Assembly (NCBI RefSeq): GCF_013387495.1
Contig: NZ_JABZEE010000003.1
Coordinates: 1-64,000 of the forward strand
Source of the DNA: Streptomyces sp. PKU-EA00015
GTDB taxonomy: Bacteria > Actinomycetota > Actinomycetes > Streptomycetales > Streptomycetaceae
Length of the DNA: 64,000 nucleotides
Direction of reading: 5' to 3'
This document shows, piece after piece, positions 26,323-35,414 of the stretch. Each line of letters begins with the position of its first letter. Within the stretch, counting starts at the first letter, position 1. Position numbers and translations under genes: made by a program. The notes beneath the pieces were generated by a model, which searched no databases, was not told the DNA's origin, and was given only the letters and a program-made list of their open reading frames with translations.

Positions 26323-27396
26323 TCAGGCCGCGGTCAGCCCCAGGTCCTCGGCGAGCCGGCCCCGGTGCCACGCCGGTGGTCCGAACAGCTGGGCCGAGCC
26401 GTGTGCGCGCTTGAAGTAGCGGTGGGCATCGTGCTCCCAGGTGATACCGATGCCGCCGTGCAGCTGGATCGTCTCGCCCGCCACCGCCGAAAACGCCTCC
26501 GAGCAGGCGGATTTGGCCACGGCCGCACAGCGTGACAACTGCGACGAGCCGGCGGCGGCCGCGAAAGCCGCGCCGAGCGCGGCCGACCGCGCCGACTCCA
26601 CCAGCACGTACGCGTCCGCCAGCCGGTGCTTGAGCGCCTGGAAGGAGCCGATCGGCCGGCCGAACTGCGTGCGCTCCTTGGCGTAGGCGACCGTGAGCTC
26701 CAGGCAGCGCTCGGCCGCGCCGGTCTGCTCGGCGGCGAGCGCCGTGCAGGCCAGGTCCAGTACGTGCCCAAGGACACGGCCGCCGTCGCCCTCCGCGCCG
26801 ATGAGCCGGCCCTCGGCGCCGTCGAGCACGATGCGCGCCTGCGCCCGGGTCTGATCCATGGCGACCACCGCCTCGCGGCGCACACCCGCGCCGTCGACGG
26901 GCACCTGGAAGAGGGAGACACCCGTCCCCGTCCGGGCCGCCACGAGCAGCACATCGGCCTCGGTCCCGTGCAGCACGAATTCCTTGGTCCCACCGAGCCG
27001 CCAGGTGCCACCCGGGCCACGGGCGGCGTCGGCCCGGACGGCCGCCGGGTCCCAGGAACCGTGTTCGGCCCACGCCAGGGCCCCCACCGTCCGGCCCTCG
27101 GCGAGCCCCGGCAGCAGTCGCGCGCATGCCCTCGTGTCGTCGGAGGCGAGCAAAGCCTGCACCGCGAGCACCGCCGAGCCGAGGTAGGGGACGGGGCTCA
27201 GGTTCCGGCCCAACTCCTCCATGACGACGTGGACTTCGCGTGGGCCGCAGCCCGCACCGCCGTACTCCTCGGGGACGGCGAGTCCGGCGACGCCGATCTG
27301 CCCGGTCAACGGCAGCCAGGCCGCCGCACCCTCGTGACGTGCGAGCGATGCCCGCACGGCGGACCGCAGTTCCTTCTGTTCCTCCGTCGGCCTCAC
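26323..27396 (-). CDS. fadE33: Acyl-CoA dehydrogenase, FadE33-like (steroid C/D-ring catabolism)
   Basis: This 357-residue flavoprotein has the ACAD layout: helical N-terminal domain, middle beta domain (EFVLHGTEADVLLVAA) and C-terminal helices with YAKERTQFGRPIGSFQALKHRLAD and the base-containing QLHGGIGITWEHDAHRYFKRA. It matches the FadE33 type by the opening (GLAVPEEYGGAGCGPREVHVVMEELG, PVPYLGSAVLA). In Mycobacterium, FadE31, FadE32 and FadE33 belong to the KstR2 regulon for HIP degradation. The gene overlaps the stop of the truncated transporter gene (ATGA) and ends the minus-strand operon. Confidence 0.85.
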   Translation of the reverse strand: MRPTEEQKELRSAVRASLARHEGAAAWLPLTGQIGVAGLAVPEEYGGAGCGPREVHVVMEELGRNLSPVPYLGSAVLAVQALLASDDTRACARLLPGLAEGRTVGALAWAEHGSWDPAAVRADAARGPGGTWRLGGTKEFVLHGTEADVLLVAARTGTGVSLFQVPVDGAGVRREAVVAMDQTRAQARIVLDGAEGRLIGAEGDGGRVLGHVLDLACTALAAEQTGAAERCLELTVAYAKERTQFGRPIGSFQALKHRLADAYVLVESARSAALGAAFAAAAGSSQLSRCAAVAKSACSEAFSAVAGETIQLHGGIGITWEHDAHRYFKRAHGSAQLFGPPAWHRGRLAEDLGLTAA

Positions 27397-28184
27397 CTGC
27401 CGGCTCCCTTCTGCGCCGCTCCGTCCGGCGTGCCGTGCTGTCCCCGTGAGGATTCGGGCTCTCTTCGCAGGACGGAGTCGTCCGCCAGGTCCCGGCCGCG
27501 GGTCTCGGCCGTCCGCCAGACGGCCGGCGCGGTCACCAGCCCGCAGAGAACGGCCACCGCCACGAGCGGCGTGCTCGAGACGCCGCCCGAGGCCGAGAGC
27601 AGGCTGCCGGCCATCAGCGGCGTGAACCCGCCGCCTATGAGGGCGGCCAGTTGGTACCCCAGGGAAGCGCCTGTGTAGCGGACCCGGGTGCCGAACATCT
27701 CGGACAGCAGCGGCCCCAGCGGCGCGTACATCGCGGACTGCACCACCTGGCCGAGGACCATGCCGAGGATCAGCAGGGCGGTGGACTCCGCGTCGACGAG
27801 CGCGTAGACGGGGGCGGCGAGCAGCATGATGCCCACGGCACCGCCGAGCACGACCGCCCGACGCCCGACGCGGTCGGAGAGCGCGGAGAGGAGCGGGATC
27901 GCCACCAGTCCCGTGACCGCGGTGAAGAGGAGACCGGCCATCACATCGGAGGTCGCGTAGCCGACGGACGTGGCGTAGGTGAGCATGAAGGTGCTGATCA
28001 GCGCCGTCAGAGCGAAGGGGCCGATACCGACGGCGCAGGCGCGAAGGAGAGTCCGGGGTTCGCGCAGCACCTGAGACAGAGCCGCTTTGCGCAGCAGAGC
28101 AGGGTCCGGGACCGCGGCCGGTCCCTCGGCTCCCTCAGCTGCCTCGGCTCTCTCAGGTCTCTGCGGGGTCGGTGCGGTGGACAT
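27393..28184 (-). pseudogene. MHS-family MFS transporter lacking its N-terminal half
   Basis: This 263-residue frame starts at ATG 28184 with GGAG 8 bp upstream. Its first ~27 residues look like an ordinary MHS N-terminus (MSTAPTPQRPERAEAAEGAE). It then joins the central cytoplasmic loop (ALSQVLREPRTLLRAC), followed by six membrane helices with the second-half motif LSDRVGRRAVVLGG. Helices 1-6 (~170 residues) are missing, which fits an in-frame internal deletion. Full-length members are ~430-450 residues and carry organic acids or osmolytes. It sits inside the fadE31-33 operon, so the intact form may have carried a steroid intermediate. It is probably non-functional. Confidence 0.7.
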
Positions 28185-28311
28185 GGCTGACTCCAGGGTG
28201 TGCTGGGGACGTCGGGGATGTACGGGCGGTGATCCGCCGTGTGGGTGGCGGACAGCTCGCCCTCCGGGTCGGGTGGTCCCGGGAGAACGAGTCATGGGGC
28301 CCGGAGTGGGT

Positions 28312-29301
28312 TCAGGGGGCGAGCACGCGGGCGCGGCAGGCGGCCGGTGTGCCCCAGGCGGACCGCAGCGCGCGGGACTTGCGGATCCACAGGGAGAGGT
28401 CGAGCTCCTCGGTGTAGCCGAGGGCGCCGTGGAACTGCAGGGCGGTGCGGGCAGTGGCGCAGGCCGCCTCGCACGCCGCGACCTTCGCCGCCGCGATCTC
28501 GCGGCCGGACGCCGGATTTTTCGCGGCCAGGGCCACGGCCGCGGCCTGGATCAGGGGCTGGGCGAACTCCAGGGCGATCAACATGTCGGCCAGCCGGTGC
28601 TTCACCGTCTGGAACGAGCCGATGGCCACCCCGAACTGGGTGCGCTGCCGGGCGTATTCGACGGTTCGTGCGAGCAGGGTGCGGCCCAGACCGAGGGCCT
28701 GTGCCGCCGTCGCCAGCGCCGCGACGTCGGCGGCGTGCTCGGCCGCGGCGGTCACCTCCGGCCCTCGCGCCAGGACGGTTCCGCCGAGCGGGCGGGCCGG
28801 CCGGCGCGCCGGGTCGGCGGACGGCTGGACGGGCCCGGCCGCCTCCGCCAGGCGTACGGCGTCGCCGTCCACGACGAAGACGGCGTCGGCGGCGTGGGCG
28901 TCAAGGGCGTACGGGCTGCTCTCGGAGAGCAGACACAGCGAGGCGGCCGTCTTGCCGGACGCGATGCCCGGCAGCCATGCGGCGGCCGCCGCGTCGTCTC
29001 CCAGACGGTCCAGGAATGCCGCCGCGGCCACCGTCTCCACCAGCGGGCCCGGCACCGCGTGGCGGCCCATTTCCGTGAAGGCGACAGTGAGTTCGACGGG
29101 GAGCGGGCCGAGGCCGTCGTGCTGCTCCGGCACGGCGAGGGCGAAGACGCCGGCCTCGGCCAGCTTCTCCCACACGTCGCGGCCGGGTGCGGTGTTCCCG
29201 GCGGCCCAGGCCCGTACGACGGCGGGGGTGCCGGCCGCCGCGAGCATGCCGTCCAGGGAGTGGGCGAACGCCTGCTGCTCGTCGTCGAGGAGGAACCGCA
29301 T
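28312..29301 (-). CDS. fadE32: Acyl-CoA dehydrogenase, FadE32-like
   Basis: This 329-residue ACAD opens MRFLLDDEQQAFAHSLDGML, then VVRAWAAGNTAPGRDVWEKLAEAGV and VPEQHDGLGPLPVELTVAFTEMGR. This closely follows the FadE32 pattern of mycobacterial HIP clusters, in which the subunit pairs with another FadE to make a mixed tetramer. C-terminal YARQRTQFGVAIGSFQTVKHRLADM is present, but the usual base segment reads QFHGALGYTEELDLSLWIRK. ATG 29301 overlaps the fadE31 stop (TGATG). Confidence 0.87.
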   Translation of the reverse strand: MRFLLDDEQQAFAHSLDGMLAAAGTPAVVRAWAAGNTAPGRDVWEKLAEAGVFALAVPEQHDGLGPLPVELTVAFTEMGRHAVPGPLVETVAAAAFLDRLGDDAAAAAWLPGIASGKTAASLCLLSESSPYALDAHAADAVFVVDGDAVRLAEAAGPVQPSADPARRPARPLGGTVLARGPEVTAAAEHAADVAALATAAQALGLGRTLLARTVEYARQRTQFGVAIGSFQTVKHRLADMLIALEFAQPLIQAAAVALAAKNPASGREIAAAKVAACEAACATARTALQFHGALGYTEELDLSLWIRKSRALRSAWGTPAACRARVLAP

Positions 29302-30479
29302 CACCGGCGTCCCTTCGGCAGGCCGAGCAGCCGCTCGGCGATGATGTCGCGCTGGATCTCGTTGGTACCGGCGTAGATGGGGCCGGCGAGGGAGAAGGTG
29401 TACCCCTCGGCCCAGCTCCCCTGCGCGGGCGCCTCCCCGGCCGTGTCCGACAGTTCGCCGTACGGGCCCAGCAGGTCCAGCGCGGTCTCGTGGAGGGCGA
29501 TGTCCAGCTCGGACCAGAAGACCTTGTTGAGGCTCGACTCGCCGCCGATCGCTCCTCCGGCGGCGATCCGCGAGGCGCCCGCGTAGGTGAAGAGCTGGTA
29601 CGCGCGGGCGCCGATGACCGCGTCGGCGACCCGGTCGCGCAGGGCGGTGTCGCTCGGGTCCGCGGCCGAGCGCCACAGCGCTGTCAGGCGGTGGGCCGCC
29701 GCGGTGAACCGTCCGGGGCTGCGCAGCGTCAGCCCGCGCTCGTTGCCCGCGGTGCTCATCGCGACCCGCCAGCCCTGGCCCGGTTCGCCGATCACGTCCC
29801 GGTCAGGGACGAAGACGTTGTCGAGGAAGAGTTCGGCGAAGGCGGGCTTGCCGTCGAGCCGGCCGATGGGGCGCACGCTCACCCCGTCCGCGTCCAGCGG
29901 GAACATGAGGTACGTCAGGCCGCGGTGGGGCTTGTCCGCGTTCGTGTCACCCCGGTCACTTCGGAAGAGGCCGAACGCGCGGTCGGCGAAGGCCGCCCGG
30001 GACGACCAGGTCTTCTGGCCGCTCAAGAGCCAGCCGCCGTCGGTGCGTACAGCCGTGGAGCGCAGGCTTGCGAGGTCCGAGCCGGACTCCGGCTCGGACC
30101 AGGCCTGGGCCCAGATCACCTCGCCGCTCGCCATCGGCGGCAGGATCCGGGCCAGTTGCTGGGCCGTGCCGTGCTCCAAGAGGGTAGGGGCGAGGAGATG
30201 GATACCGTTCTGGCTGACCCGGCCGGGTGCGCCGGCGGCGTAGTACTCCTCCTCGAAGATCAGCCACTCGAGGATCGAGGCCCCGCGGCCGCCGTACTTC
30301 TCGGGCCAGGAGACCACCGACCAGCGGTCCGCGGACAGTGTGCGCTCCCACTCGCGGTGGGCGGCGAAGCCCTCGGCGGTCTCCAGGGAGGGCAGCGGTG
30401 CGGCCGGGACACGGGTGGCCAGCCAGGCGCGGGCCTCGGCACGGAACGCCTCCTCCTCGGCGGTGAAGTCGAGGTCCAT
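29301..30479 (-). CDS. fadE31: Acyl-CoA dehydrogenase, FadE31-like
   Basis: This 392-residue ACAD matches the FadE31 pattern: MDLDFTAEEEAFRAEARAWL, a WPEKYGGRGASILEWLIFEEEYY core, WAQAWSEPESGSDLASLRST (FAD and substrate loop), QKTWSSRAAFADRAFGLFRS and the C-terminal AGPIYAGTNEIQRDIIAERLLGLPKGRR. It should desaturate a CoA-bound steroid D/C-ring intermediate after ring opening. Its ATG overlaps the stop of the enoyl-CoA hydratase gene (TGATG), and the stop overlaps fadE32, so the three are tightly coupled. Confidence 0.9.
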   Translation of the reverse strand: MDLDFTAEEEAFRAEARAWLATRVPAAPLPSLETAEGFAAHREWERTLSADRWSVVSWPEKYGGRGASILEWLIFEEEYYAAGAPGRVSQNGIHLLAPTLLEHGTAQQLARILPPMASGEVIWAQAWSEPESGSDLASLRSTAVRTDGGWLLSGQKTWSSRAAFADRAFGLFRSDRGDTNADKPHRGLTYLMFPLDADGVSVRPIGRLDGKPAFAELFLDNVFVPDRDVIGEPGQGWRVAMSTAGNERGLTLRSPGRFTAAAHRLTALWRSAADPSDTALRDRVADAVIGARAYQLFTYAGASRIAAGGAIGGESSLNKVFWSELDIALHETALDLLGPYGELSDTAGEAPAQGSWAEGYTFSLAGPIYAGTNEIQRDIIAERLLGLPKGRR

Positions 30480-31336
30480 CAGGCGGAGGCCTCCTTCATC
30501 GCGCGGACGTCCATGCCGCCGAGCGAGTCCTTCGCAGTCTCGGCGTTGTGGGCGTGCGCCAGGTGGTGCAGCCCGAAGACGGAGTCCATTCCGGCGTGCA
30601 TTCCCTGAAGGTCCTCGGCCTGGTTGACGGCCCGCTTGGTCAACGCCAGCCCCAGGCGCGGCATGTCGGCGATCCGGTTCGCCAACTCCATGGTCCTTCC
30701 GGCCAGTTCGGCGCGGGGCACGACCCGGTTGACCATTCCGACCTCGTACGCGCGCTGCGCGCTCATCCGGTCGCCGGTGTAGAGGAACTCCTTGGCGATG
30801 CGCGGCGGCATCACCCACGGATGGGCGAAGTACTCCACGCCCGGGATGCCCATACGCACCACCGGGTCGGCGAAGAACGCGTCCTCGGAGGCGACGATCA
30901 GGTCGCAGACCCAGGCGAGCATGAGGCCGCCCGCGACGCACGCGCCCTGCACGGAGGCGATCACGGGCTTGGGCAGTTCACGCCAGCGGCGGCACATGCC
31001 CAGGTAGACCTCGGACTCGCGGGCGTAACGGTTCTCCGCGCCCTGCTTGTCCGAGTGGTCCCACCACAGGCCCGCCTTGCGGTCGAACGGCAGATGCGTG
31101 TCCCGTTCCGGGGTGCCGATGTCGTGGCCGGCCGAGAAGTGCTTCCCCGCTCCGGCGAGGATCACGACCTTCACCTCGTTGTCGTCGGCCGCGCGGTAGA
31201 GGGCCCGGTCCAGGGCGTAGGTCATCGCGGAGTTCTGGGCGTTTCGGTAGTCGGGCCGGTCCATGGTGACCACGGCGACGGCTCCGTGGCGCTCGTACCG
31301 GACGGGCTCGGCGGGTGCAGTGCGGGCAGCGGACAT
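30479..31336 (-). CDS. Enoyl-CoA hydratase/isomerase-family protein
   Basis: This 285-residue crotonase-fold protein has MDRPDYRNAQNSAM, the CoA oxyanion loop AGAGKHFSAGHDIG and GACVAGGLMLAWVCDLIVASEDAFFADP. It leads the minus-strand operon with fadE31-fadE32-(MFS)-fadE33. In Mycobacterium the position divergent from fadE30 is held by fadD3, the HIP-CoA ligase; here a hydratase gene is found instead. ATG 31336 follows GGAGGG, and a KstR2-like palindrome lies 16 bp upstream of the start. The exact reaction is not known; a steroid-derived enoyl-CoA is the likely substrate. Confidence 0.85.
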   Translation of the reverse strand: MSAARTAPAEPVRYERHGAVAVVTMDRPDYRNAQNSAMTYALDRALYRAADDNEVKVVILAGAGKHFSAGHDIGTPERDTHLPFDRKAGLWWDHSDKQGAENRYARESEVYLGMCRRWRELPKPVIASVQGACVAGGLMLAWVCDLIVASEDAFFADPVVRMGIPGVEYFAHPWVMPPRIAKEFLYTGDRMSAQRAYEVGMVNRVVPRAELAGRTMELANRIADMPRLGLALTKRAVNQAEDLQGMHAGMDSVFGLHHLAHAHNAETAKDSLGGMDVRAMKEASA

Positions 31337-31351
31337 CTGCCCTCCTTCCCT

Positions 31352-31365
31352 AACAAGTGTTTGGT
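31352..31365. promoter_or_regulatory. KstR2-like operator in the hydratase/fadE30 divergent promoter
   Basis: AACAAGTGTTTGGT fits the published KstR2 palindrome AnCAAGnnCTTGnT at all fixed positions but one (T for C). It lies between the divergent hydratase and fadE30 starts. It differs at only two positions from the reverse complement of the second box at 38880-38893 (AACAAACGTTTGGT). Confidence 0.8.
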
Positions 31366-31438
31366 AGGTTAACGTACGGACTCTCGGCCGTCGAGAAAGT
31401 CGAGTCGCCCCTTCGTCGAGAGTCGTCCGGAGCCGCCC

Positions 31439-32605
31439 ATGAGCAGCGTCGAGGAGTTCCGCACCGAGGTCCGCGGCTGGCTGCGGGCCAACCTCACGGG
31501 GGAGTTCGCGCGCCTGCGCGGGCGCGGCGGGCCCGGCCGGGAGCACGAGGCCTTCACCGAACGCCTCGCCTGGGAGCGGCACATGGGCGCCGCGGGCTGG
31601 ACCTGCGTCGGCTGGCCGAAGGAGTACGGCGGCCGCGGCGCCACCCTCGAGCAGCAGGTCGCCTTCCACGAGGAGTACGCACTCGCGGACGCCCCCGCCC
31701 GTGTCAATCACATCGGGGAGCAGCTGCTCGGCCCCACCCTGATCGCCTTCGGTACGCCCGAGCAGCGCGACCGCTTCCTCCCCCGGATCGTCGCCGTCGA
31801 GGAGCTGTGGTGTCAGGGGTACAGCGAGCCGGACGCCGGATCGGACCTGGCGAACGTACGGACGCGGGCCGAGCTCGACGGCGAGCAGTGGGCGGTCACC
31901 GGCCAGAAGATCTGGACGTCACTCGCGCACGAGTCCCACTGGTGCTTCGTCGTCGCCCGCACCGATCCCTGTTCCACCCGCCACCAGGGCCTGTCCTGTC
32001 TGCTGGTGCCGCTGGACCAGCCCGGCGTGGAGGTGCGGCCGATCACGCAGCTGACCGGCACCTGCGAGTTCAACGAGGTGTTCTTCGACAGCGCCCGCAC
32101 ACCGGCGGCGAACATCGTCGGAAGGCCCGGCGAGGGCTGGAAGGTCGCCATGGCCACGCTCGGCTTCGAGCGCGGTGTGTCCACCCTCGGCCAGCAGGTC
32201 GGCTTCCGCCGCGAGTTGGAGGCCGTCATCGAGCTGGCCAAGCGCAACGGCGCGGCCGACAGCCCGCTGATCCGCGACCGGATCGCCCAGGCCTGGATCG
32301 GCCTGGAGATCATCCGGGGCAATGCGCTGCGGATGCTGGAGGGCGTCGCGGCCGGCGCACCGGGCCCCGAGGCGTCCATCGGCAAGATTTTCTGGGCGAC
32401 CTGGCACCGGGAGCTGGGCGAGCTCGCCATGGACGTGTGCGGCGCCGACGGAATGCTGGCGGCCGGCGAGCCCTATGACCTCGACGACTTCCAGCGGCTG
32501 TTCCTCTTCTCCCGCTCCGACACCATCTACGCCGGATCGAACGAGATCCAGCGCAACATCATCGCCGAGCGCGTGCTCGGCCTGCCCAAGGAGGTTCGCC
32601 CATGA
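31439..32605 (+). CDS. fadE30: Acyl-CoA dehydrogenase, FadE30-like
   Basis: This 388-residue ACAD follows mycobacterial FadE30 along its length: SVEEFRTEVRGWLRANL, GGPGREHEAFTERLAWER, WPKEYGGRGATLEQQVAFHEEY, LWCQGYSEPDAGSDLANVRT, QKIWTSLAHESHWCFVVART and SRSDTIYAGSNEIQRNIIAERVLGLPKE. In HIP catabolism FadE30 introduces the first double bond in the propionyl-CoA side chain of the HIP-CoA thioester. It opens the plus-strand operon fadE30-ipdF-kstR2-fadA6, overlaps ipdF by 4 bp (ATGA) and has the KstR2-like box upstream. Confidence 0.93.
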   Translation: MSSVEEFRTEVRGWLRANLTGEFARLRGRGGPGREHEAFTERLAWERHMGAAGWTCVGWPKEYGGRGATLEQQVAFHEEYALADAPARVNHIGEQLLGPTLIAFGTPEQRDRFLPRIVAVEELWCQGYSEPDAGSDLANVRTRAELDGEQWAVTGQKIWTSLAHESHWCFVVARTDPCSTRHQGLSCLLVPLDQPGVEVRPITQLTGTCEFNEVFFDSARTPAANIVGRPGEGWKVAMATLGFERGVSTLGQQVGFRRELEAVIELAKRNGAADSPLIRDRIAQAWIGLEIIRGNALRMLEGVAAGAPGPEASIGKIFWATWHRELGELAMDVCGADGMLAAGEPYDLDDFQRLFLFSRSDTIYAGSNEIQRNIIAERVLGLPKEVRP

Positions 32606-33390
32606 CCTCGGCCCCGCCGCCGTACGTACCGGGCCACCGCCTGCTCGCCGGCCGTACCGCCGTCGTCACCGCCGCCGCGGGAGCGGGGATCGGCGGCGCG
32701 ACCGCCAAGCGGCTCCTGGAGGAGGGGGCGAGCGTCGTCGTCTCCGACGCGCACGCCCGCAGGCTGAAGGAGTCCGAGGCGGAGCTGGCCGCCGAGTTCG
32801 GTGCGGACCGCGTGACGTCGCTGCCGTGCGACGTGACCGACGAGGCCCAGGTCACGGCACTCTTCGACCTCGCCGAGGAGCGGCACGGACGCCTCGACAT
32901 CGTGGTCAACAACGCCGGGCTCGGTGGCACGGCCGATCTCGTCGACATGCCCGACGAGCAGTGGAACAAGGTCCTCGACGTCACCTTGAACGGCACCTTC
33001 CGCTGCACCCGCGCCGCTCTGCGCCGCATGAAGGCCGCGGGCGGCGGGGGCGTCATCGTCAACAACGCCTCCGTGATCGGCTGGCGGGCGCAGAAGGGCC
33101 AGTCGCACTACGCCGCCGCCAAGGCCGGGGTCATGGCGCTCACCCGCTGCGCCGCGCTGGAGGCCGCCGACTACGGCGTACGCGTCAACGCCGTCTCGCC
33201 CAGCCTCGCCATGCATCCGCACCTGGTGAAGGTCACCACCCCCGAACTGCTGGAGGAGCTGACCTCCCGGGAGGCGTTCGGCCGCCACGCCGAGCCGTGG
33301 GAAGTGGCCAACGTCATCGTGTTCCTGGCCAGCGGCTACTCCTCGTACATGACCGGAGAGATCCTGTCCGTCAGCAGCCAGCACGCGTGA
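32602..33390 (+). CDS. ipdF: Short-chain dehydrogenase IpdF
   Basis: This 262-residue SDR has the Rossmann motif TAAAGAGIGGATA, NNAG (NNAGLGGTADL), catalytic Ser in NNASVIGWRAQ and YxxxK in SHYAAAKAG. Its placement between fadE30 and kstR2 and its sequence pattern match Rv3559c (IpdF), which oxidises the ring hydroxyl of 5-OH-HIC-CoA during steroid C/D-ring breakdown. It starts at ATG 32602, overlapping fadE30. Confidence 0.92.
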   Translation: MTSAPPPYVPGHRLLAGRTAVVTAAAGAGIGGATAKRLLEEGASVVVSDAHARRLKESEAELAAEFGADRVTSLPCDVTDEAQVTALFDLAEERHGRLDIVVNNAGLGGTADLVDMPDEQWNKVLDVTLNGTFRCTRAALRRMKAAGGGGVIVNNASVIGWRAQKGQSHYAAAKAGVMALTRCAALEAADYGVRVNAVSPSLAMHPHLVKVTTPELLEELTSREAFGRHAEPWEVANVIVFLASGYSSYMTGEILSVSSQHA

Positions 33391-33435
33391 GGCAGAAATG
33401 GCCGCGTGCCGAGAAGCAGCAGTGGGAAGAACACG

Positions 33436-34028
33436 ATGAGCCCGTCGCCCGAGCGGCGCGAGGAACTCCTCGCCACCGCGGCCGAGGTGTTCGCCGCACA
33501 GGGGTACAACGCCACCACGTCCGCAAGATCGCGGATACGGCGGGGATGCTCGCGGGCAGCCTCTACTACCACTTCGACTCCAAGGAGTCGATGCTCGACG
33601 AGATCCTCTCCACCTTCCTGGACGAGCTGTGGGCCCGGTACGACGCCGTGCTCGCCGCCGCACTCGGACCACGGGAGACGATCGAGGCCCTCGTCACCGA
33701 GTCCTTCCGGGAGATCGACCGGCACCGTGCCGCTGTCGCCATCTACCAGAAGGAGTCCAAGCACCTGCGGACCCAGCCGCGCTTCGGCTATCTCGCCGAC
33801 TCGCAGCAGAAGTTCGAGAAGGCGTGGCTCGGGACGCTGGAGCGCGGCGTCGCCGAGCACGTCTTCCGCGCCGACCTCGACGTCCGGCTCACCTACCGCT
33901 TCGTGCGCGACACCGTATGGGTCGCCGCGTCCTGGTACCGGCCCGGAGGACAGCACAGCCCGGAGGAGATCGCCCGCCAGTACCTGTCGATGGTGCTGGA
34001 GGGGATCGCCCTTTGCGCAGGACACTGA
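33436..34028 (+). pseudogene. kstR2: TetR-family repressor KstR2, frameshifted in the HTH
   Basis: The gene starts at ATG 33436 (GGGAAG upstream) and reads MSPSPERREELLATAAEVFA then AQGYNATT. It continues one frame over from 33519: VRKIADTAGMLAGSLYYHFD, SKESMLDEILSTFLDELW and onward to the stop at 34028. One base is missing between 33516 and 33519. The repaired protein would be about 198 residues with a complete TetR helix-turn-helix and ligand domain, like KstR2 (Rv3557c), the HIP-CoA-responsive repressor of this regulon. As it stands, translation leaves the frame inside the DNA-binding domain. A sequencing error cannot be excluded. Confidence 0.85.
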
Positions 34029-34050
34029 AGACATCGGAAAAGGAGTGGCC

Positions 34051-35208
34051 ATGGCCGAGGCATACATCGTCGAAGCGGTCCGTACCCCCGTCGGGAGGCG
34101 GAACGGCGGGCTGTCCGCCGTCCACCCCGCCGACCTCGGCGCACACGTGCTCAAGGCGCTGATGACGCGCTCGGGCGCCGACCCGGCGGGCGTCGAGGAC
34201 GTCGTCTTCGGCTGCCTGGACACCGTCGGTCCCCAGGCCGGCGACATAGCCCGCACCTCGTGGCTCGCCGCGGGGCTGCCGCAGGAGGTGCCCGGTGTGA
34301 CCGTGGACCGCCAGTGCGGCTCCTCCCAGCAGGCGGTGCACTTCGCCGCGCAGGCGGTGCTGTCCGGCACCAGCGACCTGGTGGTCGCGGGCGGCGTGCA
34401 GAACATGTCGCAGGTGCCGATCGCCTTCGCGAGCCGCCAGGCCGCCGAGCCGCTCGGCCTGACCCAGGGCCCCTTCGCCGGCTCCGAGGGCTGGCGGGCC
34501 CGGTACGGGGACCGGCCGGTCAGCCAGTTCCACGGGGCCGAACTCATCGCCGAGCAATGGGACATCTCCCGCCGCGACATGGAGGAGTTCGCGCTGCGCT
34601 CGCACCAGCGGGCGATCCGCGCCATCGACGAGGGGCGCTTCGACCGCGAGGTCGTCCCGTACGGGGCCGTGGCCCGCGACGAGGGCCCGCGCCGCGACAC
34701 CACCCTGGAGAAAATGGCGGGCCTGAAACCGCTGGTCGAGGGCGGCCGGCTGACCGCCGCGGTCTCCTCGCAGGTGTCCGACGGCGCCTCCGCGTTGCTG
34801 CTCGCGAGCGAGCGTGCCGTACGGGAGCACGGGCTGACCCCGCGCGCCCGCATCCACCACCTCTCGGTGCGCGGCGAGGACCCGATCCGCATGCTGTCCG
34901 CGCCGATCCCGGCCACAGCGTACGCACTGAAGAAGGCGGGGATGACGCTCGACGACATCGACCTGGTCGAGATCAACGAGGCGTTCGCGTCCGTAGTGCT
35001 GGCGTGGCTGAAGGAGACCGGGGCCGACCCGGAGAAGGTCAACGTCAACGGCGGCGCCATCGCCCTCGGCCACCCGCTCGGCGCCACCGGCACCAAGCTG
35101 ATGACCACCCTGTTGCACGAACTGGAGCGCACGGGCGGCCGCTACGGTCTCCAGACGATGTGCGAGGGCGGCGGCCAGGCGAACGTGACGATCATCGAGC
35201 GGCTCTGA
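34051..35208 (+). CDS. fadA6: Acetyl-CoA acetyltransferase (thiolase) FadA6
   Basis: This 385-residue thiolase has the acyl-accepting Cys89 in DRQCGSSQQAVHFAA, NEAFAS in VEINEAFASVVLAW, the His motif NGGAIALGHPLGATG and the second Cys in TMCEGGGQAN. In the HIP pathway FadA6 performs the thiolytic cleavage of the late open-chain (MOODA-CoA-derived) intermediate. ATG 34051 has AGGAG upstream, 22 bp after the kstR2 stop. It is the last gene of the plus-strand operon. Confidence 0.93.
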   Translation: MAEAYIVEAVRTPVGRRNGGLSAVHPADLGAHVLKALMTRSGADPAGVEDVVFGCLDTVGPQAGDIARTSWLAAGLPQEVPGVTVDRQCGSSQQAVHFAAQAVLSGTSDLVVAGGVQNMSQVPIAFASRQAAEPLGLTQGPFAGSEGWRARYGDRPVSQFHGAELIAEQWDISRRDMEEFALRSHQRAIRAIDEGRFDREVVPYGAVARDEGPRRDTTLEKMAGLKPLVEGGRLTAAVSSQVSDGASALLLASERAVREHGLTPRARIHHLSVRGEDPIRMLSAPIPATAYALKKAGMTLDDIDLVEINEAFASVVLAWLKETGADPEKVNVNGGAIALGHPLGATGTKLMTTLLHELERTGGRYGLQTMCEGGGQANVTIIERL

Positions 35209-35228
35209 CCTGCCACGGCGCCGTATGG

Positions 35229-35253
35229 CCCGCCGGTCTCGTCGGCCGGCGGG
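35229..35253. terminator. Hairpin between convergent fadA6 and ipdC
   Basis: CCCGCCGG (35229-35236) and CCGGCGGG (35246-35253) form an 8-bp stem with a 9-nt loop, 20 bp after the fadA6 stop and between convergent operons. Confidence 0.6.
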
Positions 35254-35414
35254 ACGTACGTGGCGAGGCCGCCCGTGTCGCCCACGGGGTCCGAATCCGC
35301 CGACGGTCCATCAGTCCGGCGCCGCTACGGCCCGTCGCTCCACCGGAAGACGTGGACCGGCCCTGGTGCCACGATCCCGGGGCGTGTCCCGGATGCGAAA
35401 CGGTCCGCGGCCCT

